Shown: positions 15,222 to 23,537, counted from the first letter of the stretch. The stretch: 23,538 nucleotides of DNA from Candidatus Aerophobota bacterium (GCA_030602105.1 JAUWAK010000002.1:1-23538), one strand, 5' to 3'. The notes: generated by a model not told the origin, from the letters alone. A program made the numbers and translations.

Positions 15222-15641
15222 TCACTCGGTCTTTTCAGGGGTCTCACTCTCAGCGTTCTCTTCTTCCGATAGATCTCGCGCTTCGAATTCCGTATCTCCC
15301 GTTCCGGCAGGAGTCATATTGCATTCCCCATTGAAGAAGGCACCTTCGGCAATGGTCAAATCAGAAGCCCTGATTTTGCCTTCCAAACTGCCAGATGAGA
15401 AGAGTTCCACCCTTCCGGCACAATTGATATCTCCAATAACCTTGCCTCCGATGTCCACTGCTTTAGCTGTAATGTTTGCCTGAACCACAGCATCCTCTCC
15501 AATGATAACCATCCCCTCAGTTTGAATTTCACCTTCAAATTTTCCATCAATCCTCACATTCTCCTTATCCTTGAGAACCCCTTTGAATTCAGTATTCTTC
15601 CCTATCACGCTATTGGTTATCTCCTCTTTTTTCCTGCGCAT
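15222..15641 (-). CDS. bactofilin
   Basis: A 139-residue polymer-forming cytoskeletal protein (bactofilin, former DUF583). The core, about 12-115, is a right-handed beta helix with repeats such as VIGKNTEFKGVL, VRIDGKFEGEI, VVIGEDAVVQANI-like, GGKVIGDI and GSLEGKI. Short, disordered, charged tails lie on both sides; the acidic C-tail is rich in Glu. It assembles into filaments without nucleotide. It has a strong GGAGGAAGGAG ribosome site and lies 77 nt downstream of an M23 peptidase, the classic bactofilin neighbour in cell-shape modules. A terminator follows. Confidence 0.9.
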   Translation of the reverse strand: MRRKKEEITNSVIGKNTEFKGVLKDKENVRIDGKFEGEIQTEGMVIIGEDAVVQANITAKAVDIGGKVIGDINCAGRVELFSSGSLEGKIRASDLTIAEGAFFNGECNMTPAGTGDTEFEARDLSEEENAESETPEKTE

Positions 15642-15718
15642 CTATCTTTCTCCTTCCTCCGCTGAATTATCTTGGGTGCAAGCTAGTCTTCCATTCAAGA
15701 GAAAGACTACCCAGTATC

Positions 15719-16753
15719 TCATCCCAGCGGTTCTACCATAAGATCCAGAGGATTAATGGTTTTTCCCTCAAACCACACCTCAAAATGAAGATGAGGTCCC
15801 GTACTGCGTCCCGTGCTTCCCACCCTGCCTATAACCTCTCCTTTTGTTACCCAGGCACCTTTTTCCACCATAATGCGGGAAAGATGGCCATATACAGTAG
15901 AATATCCGTACCCATCCCTGACCTTAACAGTCAAACCGTATGGACCGGACCACCCGGCGGAAGTAACCTTGCCCTGGGCCGCTGCCCTAATCTCTGTTCC
16001 CCAGGGAGCAACAATGTCGATAGCTTGATGAAACTCCCTCTTTTTTGTGAAGGGATTTCTGCGCTGCCCAAATCCCGAGGAAATCCACCCCTGCACAGGG
16101 AAAATGTTGGGAGTGGAGGCAAAAAGGTCTTTTTTTTGCAGCAGAATCTTCTCAACTTCTCCCAGAGACTCTTCCCGGCTCCTTACTTCCATCTCAAGAT
16201 AATTAACATTCTCTTCGGTTCTCCCAATAAGAGCATAAGCAAATGGATATTCTTTACTAATGATGAACTGTCCCGGATACCCAGCTATGAGCCCTTCTGC
16301 AGGCGGAAGATAAATCCCCGGCCCTCCTTTCCCTAGACTTTCCCCCGTACCGGAGGCACTTTCTCCTACCCCGGCCAGAGTTCTTATTTTATCTTCCAAC
16401 TCCTTCAATCTTTCCATAGTCTCTGTGAAATCTTTGACTTTCCCGGCCAGTGAAAAAATCTTGACTTTCTGAATCCGGTTCACCCTTTCCAACTCATCTA
16501 ACCAGCTTGCCTTCTCCCTCAGTTGGACATAGCTATAGATAAGAAAGAGGATAGCAAGGAGGGCAAAAACAGCTCCAGTTATACTCAGAGAGAACATGAA
16601 CCTGGAGATTCTTATCCGACGTACGCGCCTCAGGCAATGAGGAGGAATCCACATTAGAGTAAAGAACTTCTCCTTTTTCATGTCTCTATTCTTTCTGAGC
16701 TCCCCAGAGATTGTCTCTTCCCCTTTCGAGCCTCGGGATTTTTCGAATTCCAA
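15719..16753 (-). CDS. membrane-anchored M23 (LytM) peptidoglycan endopeptidase
   Basis: A 344-residue peptidase with a basic cytoplasmic N-terminus, one membrane helix (about 52-76), a coiled-coil-like linker (about 80-130) and a C-terminal M23 domain. All zinc and catalytic residues are present: H242 and D246 (HQAID), H290 (YGHL) and H321/H323 (HLHFE). It should cut cross-links in peptidoglycan. The TTG at 16753 opens the frame; an ATG at 16681 (residue 25, MKKEKFF) is an alternative and would still keep the helix. Neither has a close ribosome site. The promoter at 16823-16850 carries the palindrome also found before the glycerate kinase. It is probably cotranscribed with bactofilin, which often localises such enzymes. 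Confidence 0.9.
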   Translation of the reverse strand: MEFEKSRGSKGEETISGELRKNRDMKKEKFFTLMWIPPHCLRRVRRIRISRFMFSLSITGAVFALLAILFLIYSYVQLREKASWLDELERVNRIQKVKIFSLAGKVKDFTETMERLKELEDKIRTLAGVGESASGTGESLGKGGPGIYLPPAEGLIAGYPGQFIISKEYPFAYALIGRTEENVNYLEMEVRSREESLGEVEKILLQKKDLFASTPNIFPVQGWISSGFGQRRNPFTKKREFHQAIDIVAPWGTEIRAAAQGKVTSAGWSGPYGLTVKVRDGYGYSTVYGHLSRIMVEKGAWVTKGEVIGRVGSTGRSTGPHLHFEVWFEGKTINPLDLMVEPLG

Positions 16754-16822
16754 TGATCATTTGTAGCACACGTCTCCAGCTCTGCAAGGAGAAAAAGGAA
16801 GGCCTATCCAATGTCGTGCTTT

Positions 16823-16850
16823 ATTATATCATACTTTGTCAAATTGACAA
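16823..16850 (-). promoter_or_regulatory. promoter of the M23-bactofilin operon
   Basis: TTGTCA (16850-16845), a 16 bp spacer and a perfect TATAAT (16828-16823), with a start near 16816. The 15 bp palindrome at 16836-16850 covers the -35 and much of the spacer, a position where a bound repressor would block polymerase. Confidence 0.7.
16836..16850. repeat. palindrome TTGTCAA-A-TTGACAA, candidate operator
   Basis: A perfect 7 bp inverted repeat around one central base. Thirteen of its 15 bases recur, without change, at 1335-1347 over the -35 of the glycerate kinase promoter. The gap it sits in (16754-16986, 233 nt) otherwise holds the two divergent promoters. Confidence 0.6.
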
Positions 16851-16938
16851 GAAAGCCGCTTCTTGCGCCTCCCCAGCAATGTGAGGCATCTACTGGCCGG
16901 GGGCGCTCGGTGAATGCTTTTTTCTTCTTACCAACTAT

Positions 16939-16966
16939 TTTACACAAAGGCAAATTCCTGTATACT
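16939..16966 (+). promoter_or_regulatory. polA operon promoter
   Basis: TTTACA (16939-16944), a 16 bp spacer and TATACT (16961-16966). Transcription would begin near 16973, only about 14 nt before the polA ATG and directly ahead of its AAGGAA ribosome site, so the leader is very short. Confidence 0.68.
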
Positions 16967-16986
16967 AGCACTGTAAGGAAAAAGCG

Positions 16987-19557
16987 ATGCTGACAGAAAA
17001 GGAAAAACTGGCTCTTATGGATGGCACGGGCCTGCTCTACCGTGCCTTCTTTGCCCTCCCTCCTCTGACCAATACCCGGGGTGTTCCCACCGGAGCCGTC
17101 TATGGATTCACGCGTATGCTGATGAAACTCCTCAAAGATAAGAAACCTCAATATCTCGCCTGTGCTTTTGACAAAGGAAAGGAAACCTTTCGGCACAAAA
17201 AATTTGACCAGTACAAAATCACCAGGCCCCCTATGCCCAGCGATCTAGCTAAGCAGATCCCTTTAGTCAAGAAGATTCTTGTTGGTTTTGGCGTTCCCGT
17301 CTTTGAGGAAGAGGAATACGAAGCCGATGATATTCTGGCAGCTTTGGCCAACCACGGAGTAAGACGGGGACTGAAAGTGGAAATTCTTACCGAAGATAAG
17401 GATATTTTTCAAGTAGTCTCCCCCTCCATTCACATTATCCGTCTTAAGAAGGGCCTTTCCGAAACCCAAGTTCTTGATGAGGAAGGGGTAATAGCGAGCC
17501 TTGGTGTCTCTCCCAGCCAAATAGCAGATTACCTTTCTCTGGTAGGAGATGCCTCTGACAACATACCGGGGGTGCCCGGGATTGGACCTGTCACTGCCAA
17601 GGAGCTGCTACAAAAGTACGGGAATCTGGAGAATCTTATCCGCCACGTGGATGATCTACCGGCTAGTAAAAGGAAGCTGCTCAAGAAATACCAGGATCAG
17701 GCAAAATGGTCAAAAGAACTGGCTACCCTGGTTACCTCTGTTCCTCTCAAGGTTGACTGGGAGAAACTTAGAACAAAAGACCCTGACAAGAAAGTGCTTC
17801 TCCCCCTTTTTAGAGAGCTGGGATTCAAGAGATTGATAGAAGATTTTACTACTTCCAAGATTCATAATACACACTATGAGACTATCAAGAGCCCCCAGGA
17901 GCTTGATGAGCTAATTGTTGCCCTGAAGCAGGGGTCTTTTGTTCTGGAAACAGGGAAAGAGACACCCGGAGTAGCTTTATTATCACAGGATGGAGCATCC
18001 TATTGGCTTCCCCTGGTTCAGAAAGAATTAAGAAAAGATCTCATAATCAAGAAGATCTCACCTGTTCTCCGAGATCGCCAGACAAAAAAGACAGGACATG
18101 ATCTAAAAAAGGTCATCCTGGACCTCAAAGACTGGCAACTAGACCTTGAGGGCTTGGGTTTTGATACACAGCTAGCCGCATACCTTCTCGACCCTTTAGC
18201 TTCAGATTACTCGCTCAAGGACCTTTGCATAGAATATCTGGGAAAAACCATTAATGAGACTTCTCCTCCTCAGAGAGTAGAATTGATTGACAAGCTGAGA
18301 CGCAGACTGCAGGAAAAGCTCGAGGGCGAGAGTCTCTGGGAATTGTACACCAAGGTGGAGCTTCCTCTGGTTCAGGTCCTGGCAAAAATGGAAGATAGAG
18401 GTATCAAGGTAAAAAGGTCCGCTCTGGAGGAATTCTTAAGTGAGGTAGGAGAAAAAATAAGACGCCTGGAAGAGGAAATTTATGAAGATCTGGGGGAGAA
18501 GTTCAACATCAACTCCTCCAAACAGCTGGGGCAGATTCTGTTTGAAAAGCTGAGCTTGCCACGCATCAAAAAGACAAAAACTGGTTATTCGACCAACGAG
18601 GAAGTCTTGCAAGCTCTGTCTCTTATGCGTCCCTCCCTAAGAAAAATTCTGAATTATCGCCAGCTATCTAAACTCCAGTCCACCTACATAAGACCTTTCC
18701 CCGGCTTGATTAACCCCAGTACCGGGAGAATTCATACCTCCTTCAACCAGACAGTAACTGCGACCGGCAGACTCTCCTCTTCCAAGCCTAATCTTCAAAA
18801 CATACCTATCAGGAATAAATTTGGAGGGAAGTTCCGTCGGGCATTCATTGCCGATGAGGGAAATCTATTCCTCTCCGCTGATTACTCCCAGATAGAACTG
18901 AGGATTCTGGCTCATCTTTCGGGAGATTCTAACCTGAAGAGTGCCTTTGACCGAAATGAAGATGTTCACCGGCAAACAGCATCAGAGATCTTTAACGTCA
19001 TGCCCCTTCAGGTCACTCCAAAAATGAGAAGACTGGCGAAGGTGGTCAACTTTGGTATTGTCTACGGAATCAGTAGCTATGGACTGGCTCGTGATTTAGG
19101 AATCTCTGAAAAAGAGGCTAGTGAATATATTTTGCATTATTTTCAGCGCTACCCAAAGGTGAAGGAATATTTGACCAGGGAGCTGGAGAAAGCTCGGGAA
19201 AAAGGATATGTAAGAACGCTTCTCGGACGAAAGAGGTGTCTTCCCGAAATTGTCTCCTCCAACAAGAAGGCGAGACAGATGGCTGAGCGAGCTGCTATTA
19301 ACACCCCGATTCAGGGAGGAGCCGCTGACCTCATCAAATTGGCTATGGTCAATCTAGAAAGGAAATTGACAAAAGGGAGGCTCAGAGCCTGGATTATCCT
19401 TCAGATTCATGATGAGCTCCTTTTTGAGGTCCCAGACGAAGAAATCAATGAGACACGGAAAATAGTCAAGGAAGAGATGGAAGGAGCCATGAGGCTGTCT
19501 GTACCTCTGGCGGTGGAAACCAAAGTGGGAAGAAACTGGGCCCAGATGAGCTCCTAA
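16987..19557 (+). CDS. polA: DNA polymerase I
   Basis: An 856-residue polymerase for Okazaki fragment and repair synthesis. The 5'-3' exonuclease domain (about 1-290) has LMDGTGLLYRAFFALP, EADDILAALA and the helix-hairpin-helix IPGVPGIGPVTA. The middle domain (about 295-450) aligns with the proofreading domain but has lost its metal residues: the DxE motif reads ETG, the NxxxD motif reads DLKKV, and no YxxxD is seen. The polymerase domain is intact, with motif A SADYSQIELR (D632), motif B RRLAKVVNFGIVYG and motif C HDE (808-810). The O-helix residue is Phe. The ATG has AAGGA upstream. It heads an operon with gatA, thyA and an epimerase. Confidence 0.97.
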   Translation: MLTEKEKLALMDGTGLLYRAFFALPPLTNTRGVPTGAVYGFTRMLMKLLKDKKPQYLACAFDKGKETFRHKKFDQYKITRPPMPSDLAKQIPLVKKILVGFGVPVFEEEEYEADDILAALANHGVRRGLKVEILTEDKDIFQVVSPSIHIIRLKKGLSETQVLDEEGVIASLGVSPSQIADYLSLVGDASDNIPGVPGIGPVTAKELLQKYGNLENLIRHVDDLPASKRKLLKKYQDQAKWSKELATLVTSVPLKVDWEKLRTKDPDKKVLLPLFRELGFKRLIEDFTTSKIHNTHYETIKSPQELDELIVALKQGSFVLETGKETPGVALLSQDGASYWLPLVQKELRKDLIIKKISPVLRDRQTKKTGHDLKKVILDLKDWQLDLEGLGFDTQLAAYLLDPLASDYSLKDLCIEYLGKTINETSPPQRVELIDKLRRRLQEKLEGESLWELYTKVELPLVQVLAKMEDRGIKVKRSALEEFLSEVGEKIRRLEEEIYEDLGEKFNINSSKQLGQILFEKLSLPRIKKTKTGYSTNEEVLQALSLMRPSLRKILNYRQLSKLQSTYIRPFPGLINPSTGRIHTSFNQTVTATGRLSSSKPNLQNIPIRNKFGGKFRRAFIADEGNLFLSADYSQIELRILAHLSGDSNLKSAFDRNEDVHRQTASEIFNVMPLQVTPKMRRLAKVVNFGIVYGISSYGLARDLGISEKEASEYILHYFQRYPKVKEYLTRELEKAREKGYVRTLLGRKRCLPEIVSSNKKARQMAERAAINTPIQGGAADLIKLAMVNLERKLTKGRLRAWIILQIHDELLFEVPDEEINETRKIVKEEMEGAMRLSVPLAVETKVGRNWAQMSS

Positions 19558-19595
19558 GAATGCTGCTTACAAACCTTTAGCTGAAGGACACGAAA

Positions 19596-21068
19596 TTGAA
19601 CCTGTATCCGCTACCTGCCCACGAGCTCGGTCGGCTAATCCGGGATAGAGAGATTTCCATTCAAGAGCTTACCTCATCCGTCTTCCAGCGCATAGAGGAA
19701 GTGGAAGACAAGATCAAGGCCTTCCTTTCCCTGGACAGGAAAGGAGCTCTAGAGGAGGCTGGAAGGCTGGATAGGAGGCTCTCAAAAGGAGAAAAACTGG
19801 GTCTCCTGGGCGGGATTCCCATAGCGGTAAAAGACAATATTTGCCTCAAAGATCAAAAGACTACCTGCGGTTCCCGTATTCTGGAAAATTTCTGTCCCCC
19901 CTACTCAGCCACGGTAGCCCAAAGATTGAAAGAGGCAGATGCCATTATAATCGGCAAAACCAACATGGACGAGTTTGCTATGGGCTCTTCCACAGAGAAC
20001 TCCGCTTTCCAGGTAACCCATAATCCCTGGAATCTCAAAGCCACTCCCGGAGGATCCAGTGGGGGTTCGGCAGCCGCCGTGGCCAGTGGAGAGGCGGTTA
20101 TGGCTTTGGGATCAGATACGGGTGGATCCATACGCCAACCAGCCTCTTTCTGTGGTGTGGTTGGATTAAAAGCCACCTATGGAAGAGTTTCCCGGTATGG
20201 ACTTGTTGCTTTTGCTTCCTCTCTTGATCAGATCGGTCCCATCACCAGGGATGTCTTAGACTGTGCTATGCTTCTTGAGGTCTTGAGCGGCAGGGATCGG
20301 TTGGATTCCACCAGTTTGGACTATGCTGTTCCTTCTTACGTCAAACATTGTGTCCCGGATCTAAAGAATATGACAATAGGACTGCCCCGGGAATACTTTG
20401 TCCCCGGGATGAGCCGTGAAGTAAGAGAGGCTATTATTCAGGCGACAGGGATTCTGGAAAAACTGGGTGCTAAGATAGAGGAAGTTTCCCTTCCTCACAC
20501 CGAATATGCCATTGCTACCTACTACCTCATTGCCACTGCTGAGGCAAGTTCCAATCTGGCCAGATACGATGGAGTAGGATATGGACTCAGGACTAAGGAT
20601 GTGAGTGATCTTATTGGAATGTATAAGAGGAGTCGTCAAGAAGGATTTGGTGAAGAGGTGAAAAGAAGAATAATGCTGGGAACCTATGTGTTGAGCAAGG
20701 GATACTACGATGATTACTACGGCAAAGCGGGAAGAGTCCGTACATTAGTGAGACGAGATTTTGAAGAGGTCTTCAAGGGGTGCGACGTTGTCGTTACCCC
20801 TACCTCTCCCACAGTAGCTTTTGAAATAGGAGAGAAGGTGGATGACCCCGTCAAGATGTATCTTTCCGATATATTTACCATCTCTGCTAATCTGGCAGGG
20901 ATTCCGGGAATCTCCATTCCCTGTGGCTACAGCCAACAGGGACTTCCTATCGGACTGCAGGCCTTGGCTAAAGCCTTTGATGAGCCAACCTTGCTCCGAG
21001 TGGCCTATGCCTTTGAGCAGAATACCGATTGGCACAAAAGAGAGCCTGAGATTGACCTACAAAGATGA
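19596..21068 (+). CDS. gatA: Asp/Glu-tRNA amidotransferase subunit A
   Basis: A 490-residue amidase-family subunit that frees ammonia from glutamine for conversion of Glu-tRNA-Gln (or Asp-tRNA-Asn) to the amidated form. The Ser-cis-Ser-Lys triad is complete: K79 (AVKDN), S154 (PGGSSGGS) and S178 (SDTGGSIRQP). The length is normal. The start is TTG at 19596, 7 nt after AAGGA; no ATG lies near the conserved N-terminus. It follows polA by 38 nt and overlaps thyA by 4 nt. Neither gatB nor gatC is in the window, so the complex is encoded at dispersed loci. Confidence 0.96.
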   Translation: MNLYPLPAHELGRLIRDREISIQELTSSVFQRIEEVEDKIKAFLSLDRKGALEEAGRLDRRLSKGEKLGLLGGIPIAVKDNICLKDQKTTCGSRILENFCPPYSATVAQRLKEADAIIIGKTNMDEFAMGSSTENSAFQVTHNPWNLKATPGGSSGGSAAAVASGEAVMALGSDTGGSIRQPASFCGVVGLKATYGRVSRYGLVAFASSLDQIGPITRDVLDCAMLLEVLSGRDRLDSTSLDYAVPSYVKHCVPDLKNMTIGLPREYFVPGMSREVREAIIQATGILEKLGAKIEEVSLPHTEYAIATYYLIATAEASSNLARYDGVGYGLRTKDVSDLIGMYKRSRQEGFGEEVKRRIMLGTYVLSKGYYDDYYGKAGRVRTLVRRDFEEVFKGCDVVVTPTSPTVAFEIGEKVDDPVKMYLSDIFTISANLAGIPGISIPCGYSQQGLPIGLQALAKAFDEPTLLRVAYAFEQNTDWHKREPEIDLQR

Positions 21069-22327
21069 GTACAAAAAATTCACGCGGCTCACCGGTCATC
21101 AAGATAAGAGCTGAGACTCTACCCGAAGCATGGGAAAAATCACTCCTGAAATGCTGGAAAAAAGGAATCCAGGTAAGAACAGAATACGACAAACCCGAGG
21201 ATCCTCCCAGCAGGGACTGTACCATAATTATTGAAGTCATCTCTCCCTTCAAGGAACCCCGTCTTCACCGGGCTATCCCTGCTGGACTGGCTGACCTGGA
21301 GATCTATTGCCAGGAAGTACTCCTAGGCGTTCACGACGAGTGGATTAAACCCGAGGAAGGGAAGTGGGAATACACATACCATGAAAGGCTTTTTAATTAC
21401 AAAGTCGAAGGAAGAAGCATAAATCAGATCGAGTCTGTAGTGCACAAACTATGCGAGATCCCGTACACTCGTCGGGCTCAAGCGGTCACCTGGAAAGTCT
21501 GGGAAGATACGGACATCCATGATCCTGCGTGTTTTACCGCCGGGACCCAGATAGCCACACCAAATGGCTATGTCAGGGTCGAGGAGATCAAAGATGGCAG
21601 CGAAGTGTATTCCTACGACTTTACACTGGATAGAGTGGCAAAATCGGTAGCCAGGAAATGTTTTAGCAAAATGGCCAAAAACCTGGGGACATTCACATTA
21701 TCAAACGGTGATGCTATTACCGTTACTGACGAGCATAGGATGTGGTGCAAGGATAGAGATGGCAGTATTGGATGGAGGAGGGCAAAGGATGTAACACAGG
21801 ATGTGAGACTGCTGTCTGTAGCAAGAACTCTCAAGGCCGGCGGGACTGGGGGCGCATGGACAAAAGTAGATAACATAGACCGGTTCCTGGATGAAGCATT
21901 AGTCTATGACTTTGAGGTTGATCACCCGGATCACAGTATTATTTCAGACAACATAGTAACCCATAACTGTCTCCAGAGATGCTGGTTTCGCATATTTGGA
22001 GAGAATCTCCAACTAAATGTTCATCTTAGAAGTAACGATGCCTTTAAGGCAGCTTTTATGAACATGTTTGCCTTCACTGAACTCCAAAAGATGGTGGCAG
22101 AAAAGATTGGCCAGGCAACGGGCAAGAAAATCAAAGTGGGTAAATATGTCCATATCGCCGACAGCTATCATATCTACGGCTCCTACTATCAGGATTTCCA
22201 AGGCTTTCTGGACACTATGGAGAAAAGATCCTTTGAGGAAAGAACCTGGCCTACTTCCTTTGCAGAGCCCTTTTTCGAGGAAGGAAGAAAACGGCTGGAG
22301 AGGGAAAGGAGAGCAAAGGAAAAATGA
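21065..22327 (+). CDS. thyA: thymidylate synthase, methanogen-type, interrupted by an intein
   Basis: The precursor has 420 residues; removing the 146-residue intein leaves a 274-residue ThyA that makes dTMP from dUMP with methylene-tetrahydrofolate. The N-extein is residues 1-155, with the phosphate-site pair R136/R137 (YTRRAQAVTW). The C-extein starts at C302 (CLQRCWFRI), which aligns with the catalytic cysteine of E. coli ThyA (C146, in PCH). It continues with the dUMP-binding HLRSNDAF and HIADSYHIYG segments. The wording TYHERLFNYKV and RSNDAFKAAFMNMFAFTELQ matches the ThyA type described from methanogenic archaea rather than the E. coli form. The ATG overlaps the gatA stop (ATGA), so translation is coupled. 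Without splicing the active-site cysteine stays blocked. Confidence 0.93.
   Translation: MSTKNSRGSPVIKIRAETLPEAWEKSLLKCWKKGIQVRTEYDKPEDPPSRDCTIIIEVISPFKEPRLHRAIPAGLADLEIYCQEVLLGVHDEWIKPEEGKWEYTYHERLFNYKVEGRSINQIESVVHKLCEIPYTRRAQAVTWKVWEDTDIHDPACFTAGTQIATPNGYVRVEEIKDGSEVYSYDFTLDRVAKSVARKCFSKMAKNLGTFTLSNGDAITVTDEHRMWCKDRDGSIGWRRAKDVTQDVRLLSVARTLKAGGTGGAWTKVDNIDRFLDEALVYDFEVDHPDHSIISDNIVTHNCLQRCWFRIFGENLQLNVHLRSNDAFKAAFMNMFAFTELQKMVAEKIGQATGKKIKVGKYVHIADSYHIYGSYYQDFQGFLDTMEKRSFEERTWPTSFAEPFFEEGRKRLERERRAKEK
21530..21967 (+). other. mini-intein within ThyA
   Basis: A 146-residue Hint-fold mini-intein. Block A starts with Cys1 (CFTAGTQIATPNGYVRVEEI). Block B has GDAITVTDEH (59-68 or so), with the TxxH signature. 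Blocks F and G appear as VYDFEVDHPDHSI and IVTHN, ending with the catalytic His-Asn pair, followed by Cys+1 of the C-extein. All residues expected for class 1 splicing are present. The size leaves no room for a LAGLIDADG or HNH homing endonuclease, so the element cannot spread on its own. It lies exactly between Ala155 and the catalytic Cys of ThyA. Confidence 0.92.
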
Positions 22328-22340
22328 GAGGAGGCTTCTT

Positions 22341-23297
22341 ATGAGGAAAGTTCTGGTCACCGGAGGGGCCGGCTTTATCGGTTCCCACGTTGTGGACGGA
22401 TATCTCAGGAGAGGCTGGGAAGTAGTGGTGGTAGACAACCTGTCAACCGGAAAGAAGGACAATCTCAACCGAAAAGCCACATTCTACAAGATGGACATCA
22501 CTCATCCAGATATCGATAGGCTCTTCCTTGAGGAGAAATTTGACCTGGTCAATCATCATGCCGCCCAAATTGACGTCAGGATTTCGGTAAGGGATCCCCT
22601 CCTTGACGCCCAAATTAATGTCCTCGGAACCCTAAACCTGCTCACAAACTGCCAAAAGCATAAGGTAGATAGCTTCATTTTTATTTCCTCGGGAGGAGTA
22701 GTCTACGGGGAGCCAGATAGCCTACCACCCAAGGAAGAATTCACTAAGAATCCCCTGTCTCCCTATGGAGTCTCCAAGCACACCATCGAGCATTACCTCT
22801 ACTACTACCAGCAAACCTTCGGTTTGAGGTATCTTGCCCTCAGATATGGCAATGTCTACGGACCCAGGCAAGATCCCCATGGCGAGGCAGGAGTTATTAC
22901 CATCTTTACCGGAAAAATGCTCCAGGGGAAAACGCCCTTTATATATGGAGATGGTGAGCAACTCAGGGATTACATTTATGTGGAGGATGTAGTGGCGGGC
23001 AATATGGCGGGAACCGAGAGGATACAGGAGCTTAACAAGAGACAAATCTCATCTCCTGACGATCTGGCCTACAATGTGGGCACCCAGAAAGCGAGCTCGG
23101 TAAACCTCATTTACCAGATTCTGGCCCAGATTACCAAATTTGAGAAACCTGCCCGCTATGCCCCGGAAAGAGAGGGAGAAATTAGAAGGACATATCTGAA
23201 CATTGAAAAAGCAAAAAAGGAACTCGGGTGGAAGCCAGAATTAGACCTGAGGGAGGGTTTAATGAGGACGGTGGACTGGTTCAGGGAGAATTCATAG
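22341..23297 (+). CDS. NAD-dependent epimerase/dehydratase, UDP-glucose 4-epimerase-like
   Basis: A 318-residue extended short-chain dehydrogenase. The N-terminal Rossmann motif TGGAGFIGSH (7-16) is followed by VVDNLSTGK (about 34-42), NHHAAQIDV near 71, the catalytic SSGGVVYGE and YGVSKHTIE (YxxxK) and RYGNVYGPRQ. These match the UDP-glucose 4-epimerase group; related enzymes acting on other nucleotide sugars cannot be excluded. The frame stays open upstream to 22068, but the true start is the ATG at 22341, directly before the Rossmann motif and after GAGAGGAGG (22326-22334). It is the last gene of the polA operon, 13 nt after thyA, and its last bases overlap the convergent porB. Confidence 0.93.
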   Translation: MRKVLVTGGAGFIGSHVVDGYLRRGWEVVVVDNLSTGKKDNLNRKATFYKMDITHPDIDRLFLEEKFDLVNHHAAQIDVRISVRDPLLDAQINVLGTLNLLTNCQKHKVDSFIFISSGGVVYGEPDSLPPKEEFTKNPLSPYGVSKHTIEHYLYYYQQTFGLRYLALRYGNVYGPRQDPHGEAGVITIFTGKMLQGKTPFIYGDGEQLRDYIYVEDVVAGNMAGTERIQELNKRQISSPDDLAYNVGTQKASSVNLIYQILAQITKFEKPARYAPEREGEIRRTYLNIEKAKKELGWKPELDLREGLMRTVDWFRENS

Positions 23298-23537
23298 CGA
23301 TTCATCCTTCTCTCCAGCCAAGGCAAGCAACCTTCCTTCCCTTTGCCTGACAGACCTCTCCAGTTTTTCTAGAATAGCCTTATTCTCCTCTCTCAAGAGG
23401 TGCTTAAATCTTCCCTGAGATTTGATCCAATCTATGAAAGGTTTTCGCTTCTTCCTGGGACGGTAGGTAATGCGGTATTCACCATTCTCTACTTCATATA
23501 GGGGCCAAAAGCCGGTAAGAACAGCTAATCGGGCAAT
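23292..23537 (-). CDS. porB: pyruvate:ferredoxin oxidoreductase beta subunit, C-terminal part
   Basis: The last 81 residues of a gene that enters from the right edge. LTGFWPLYEVENGEYRITYR followed by a Lys/Arg stretch and QGRFKHL is the typical end of the thiamine-diphosphate-binding beta subunit of 2-oxoacid:ferredoxin oxidoreductases, most like PorB. The complete enzyme converts pyruvate and CoA to acetyl-CoA, CO2 and reduced ferredoxin in anaerobes. After QGRFKHL there is a 34-residue helical, charged extension (LREENKAILEKLERS onward) beyond the normal end. The stop codon lies inside the last codons of the epimerase, a 6 nt tail-to-tail overlap. The subunit type is inferred from this segment only. 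Confidence 0.82.
   Translation of the reverse strand: MARLAVLTGFWPLYEVENGEYRITYRPRKKRKPFIDWIKSQGRFKHLLREENKAILEKLERSVRQREGRLLALAGEKDESL

Noticed and set aside
15785..16336. 183-residue plus-strand frame
   Set aside because: Antisense to the well-supported M23 peptidase.
16804..17196. 130-residue minus-strand frame across the polA promoter
   Set aside because: It covers two promoters and the start of polA, and has no recognisable domain.
21590..21890. Homing endonuclease within the ThyA intein
   Set aside because: The stretch between blocks B and F is too short and has no LAGLIDADG, HNH or GIY-YIG motif.
22068..22340. Long upstream extension of the epimerase frame
   Set aside because: It lies inside thyA in another frame. 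The Rossmann motif begins just after the ATG at 22341, which has a strong ribosome site.
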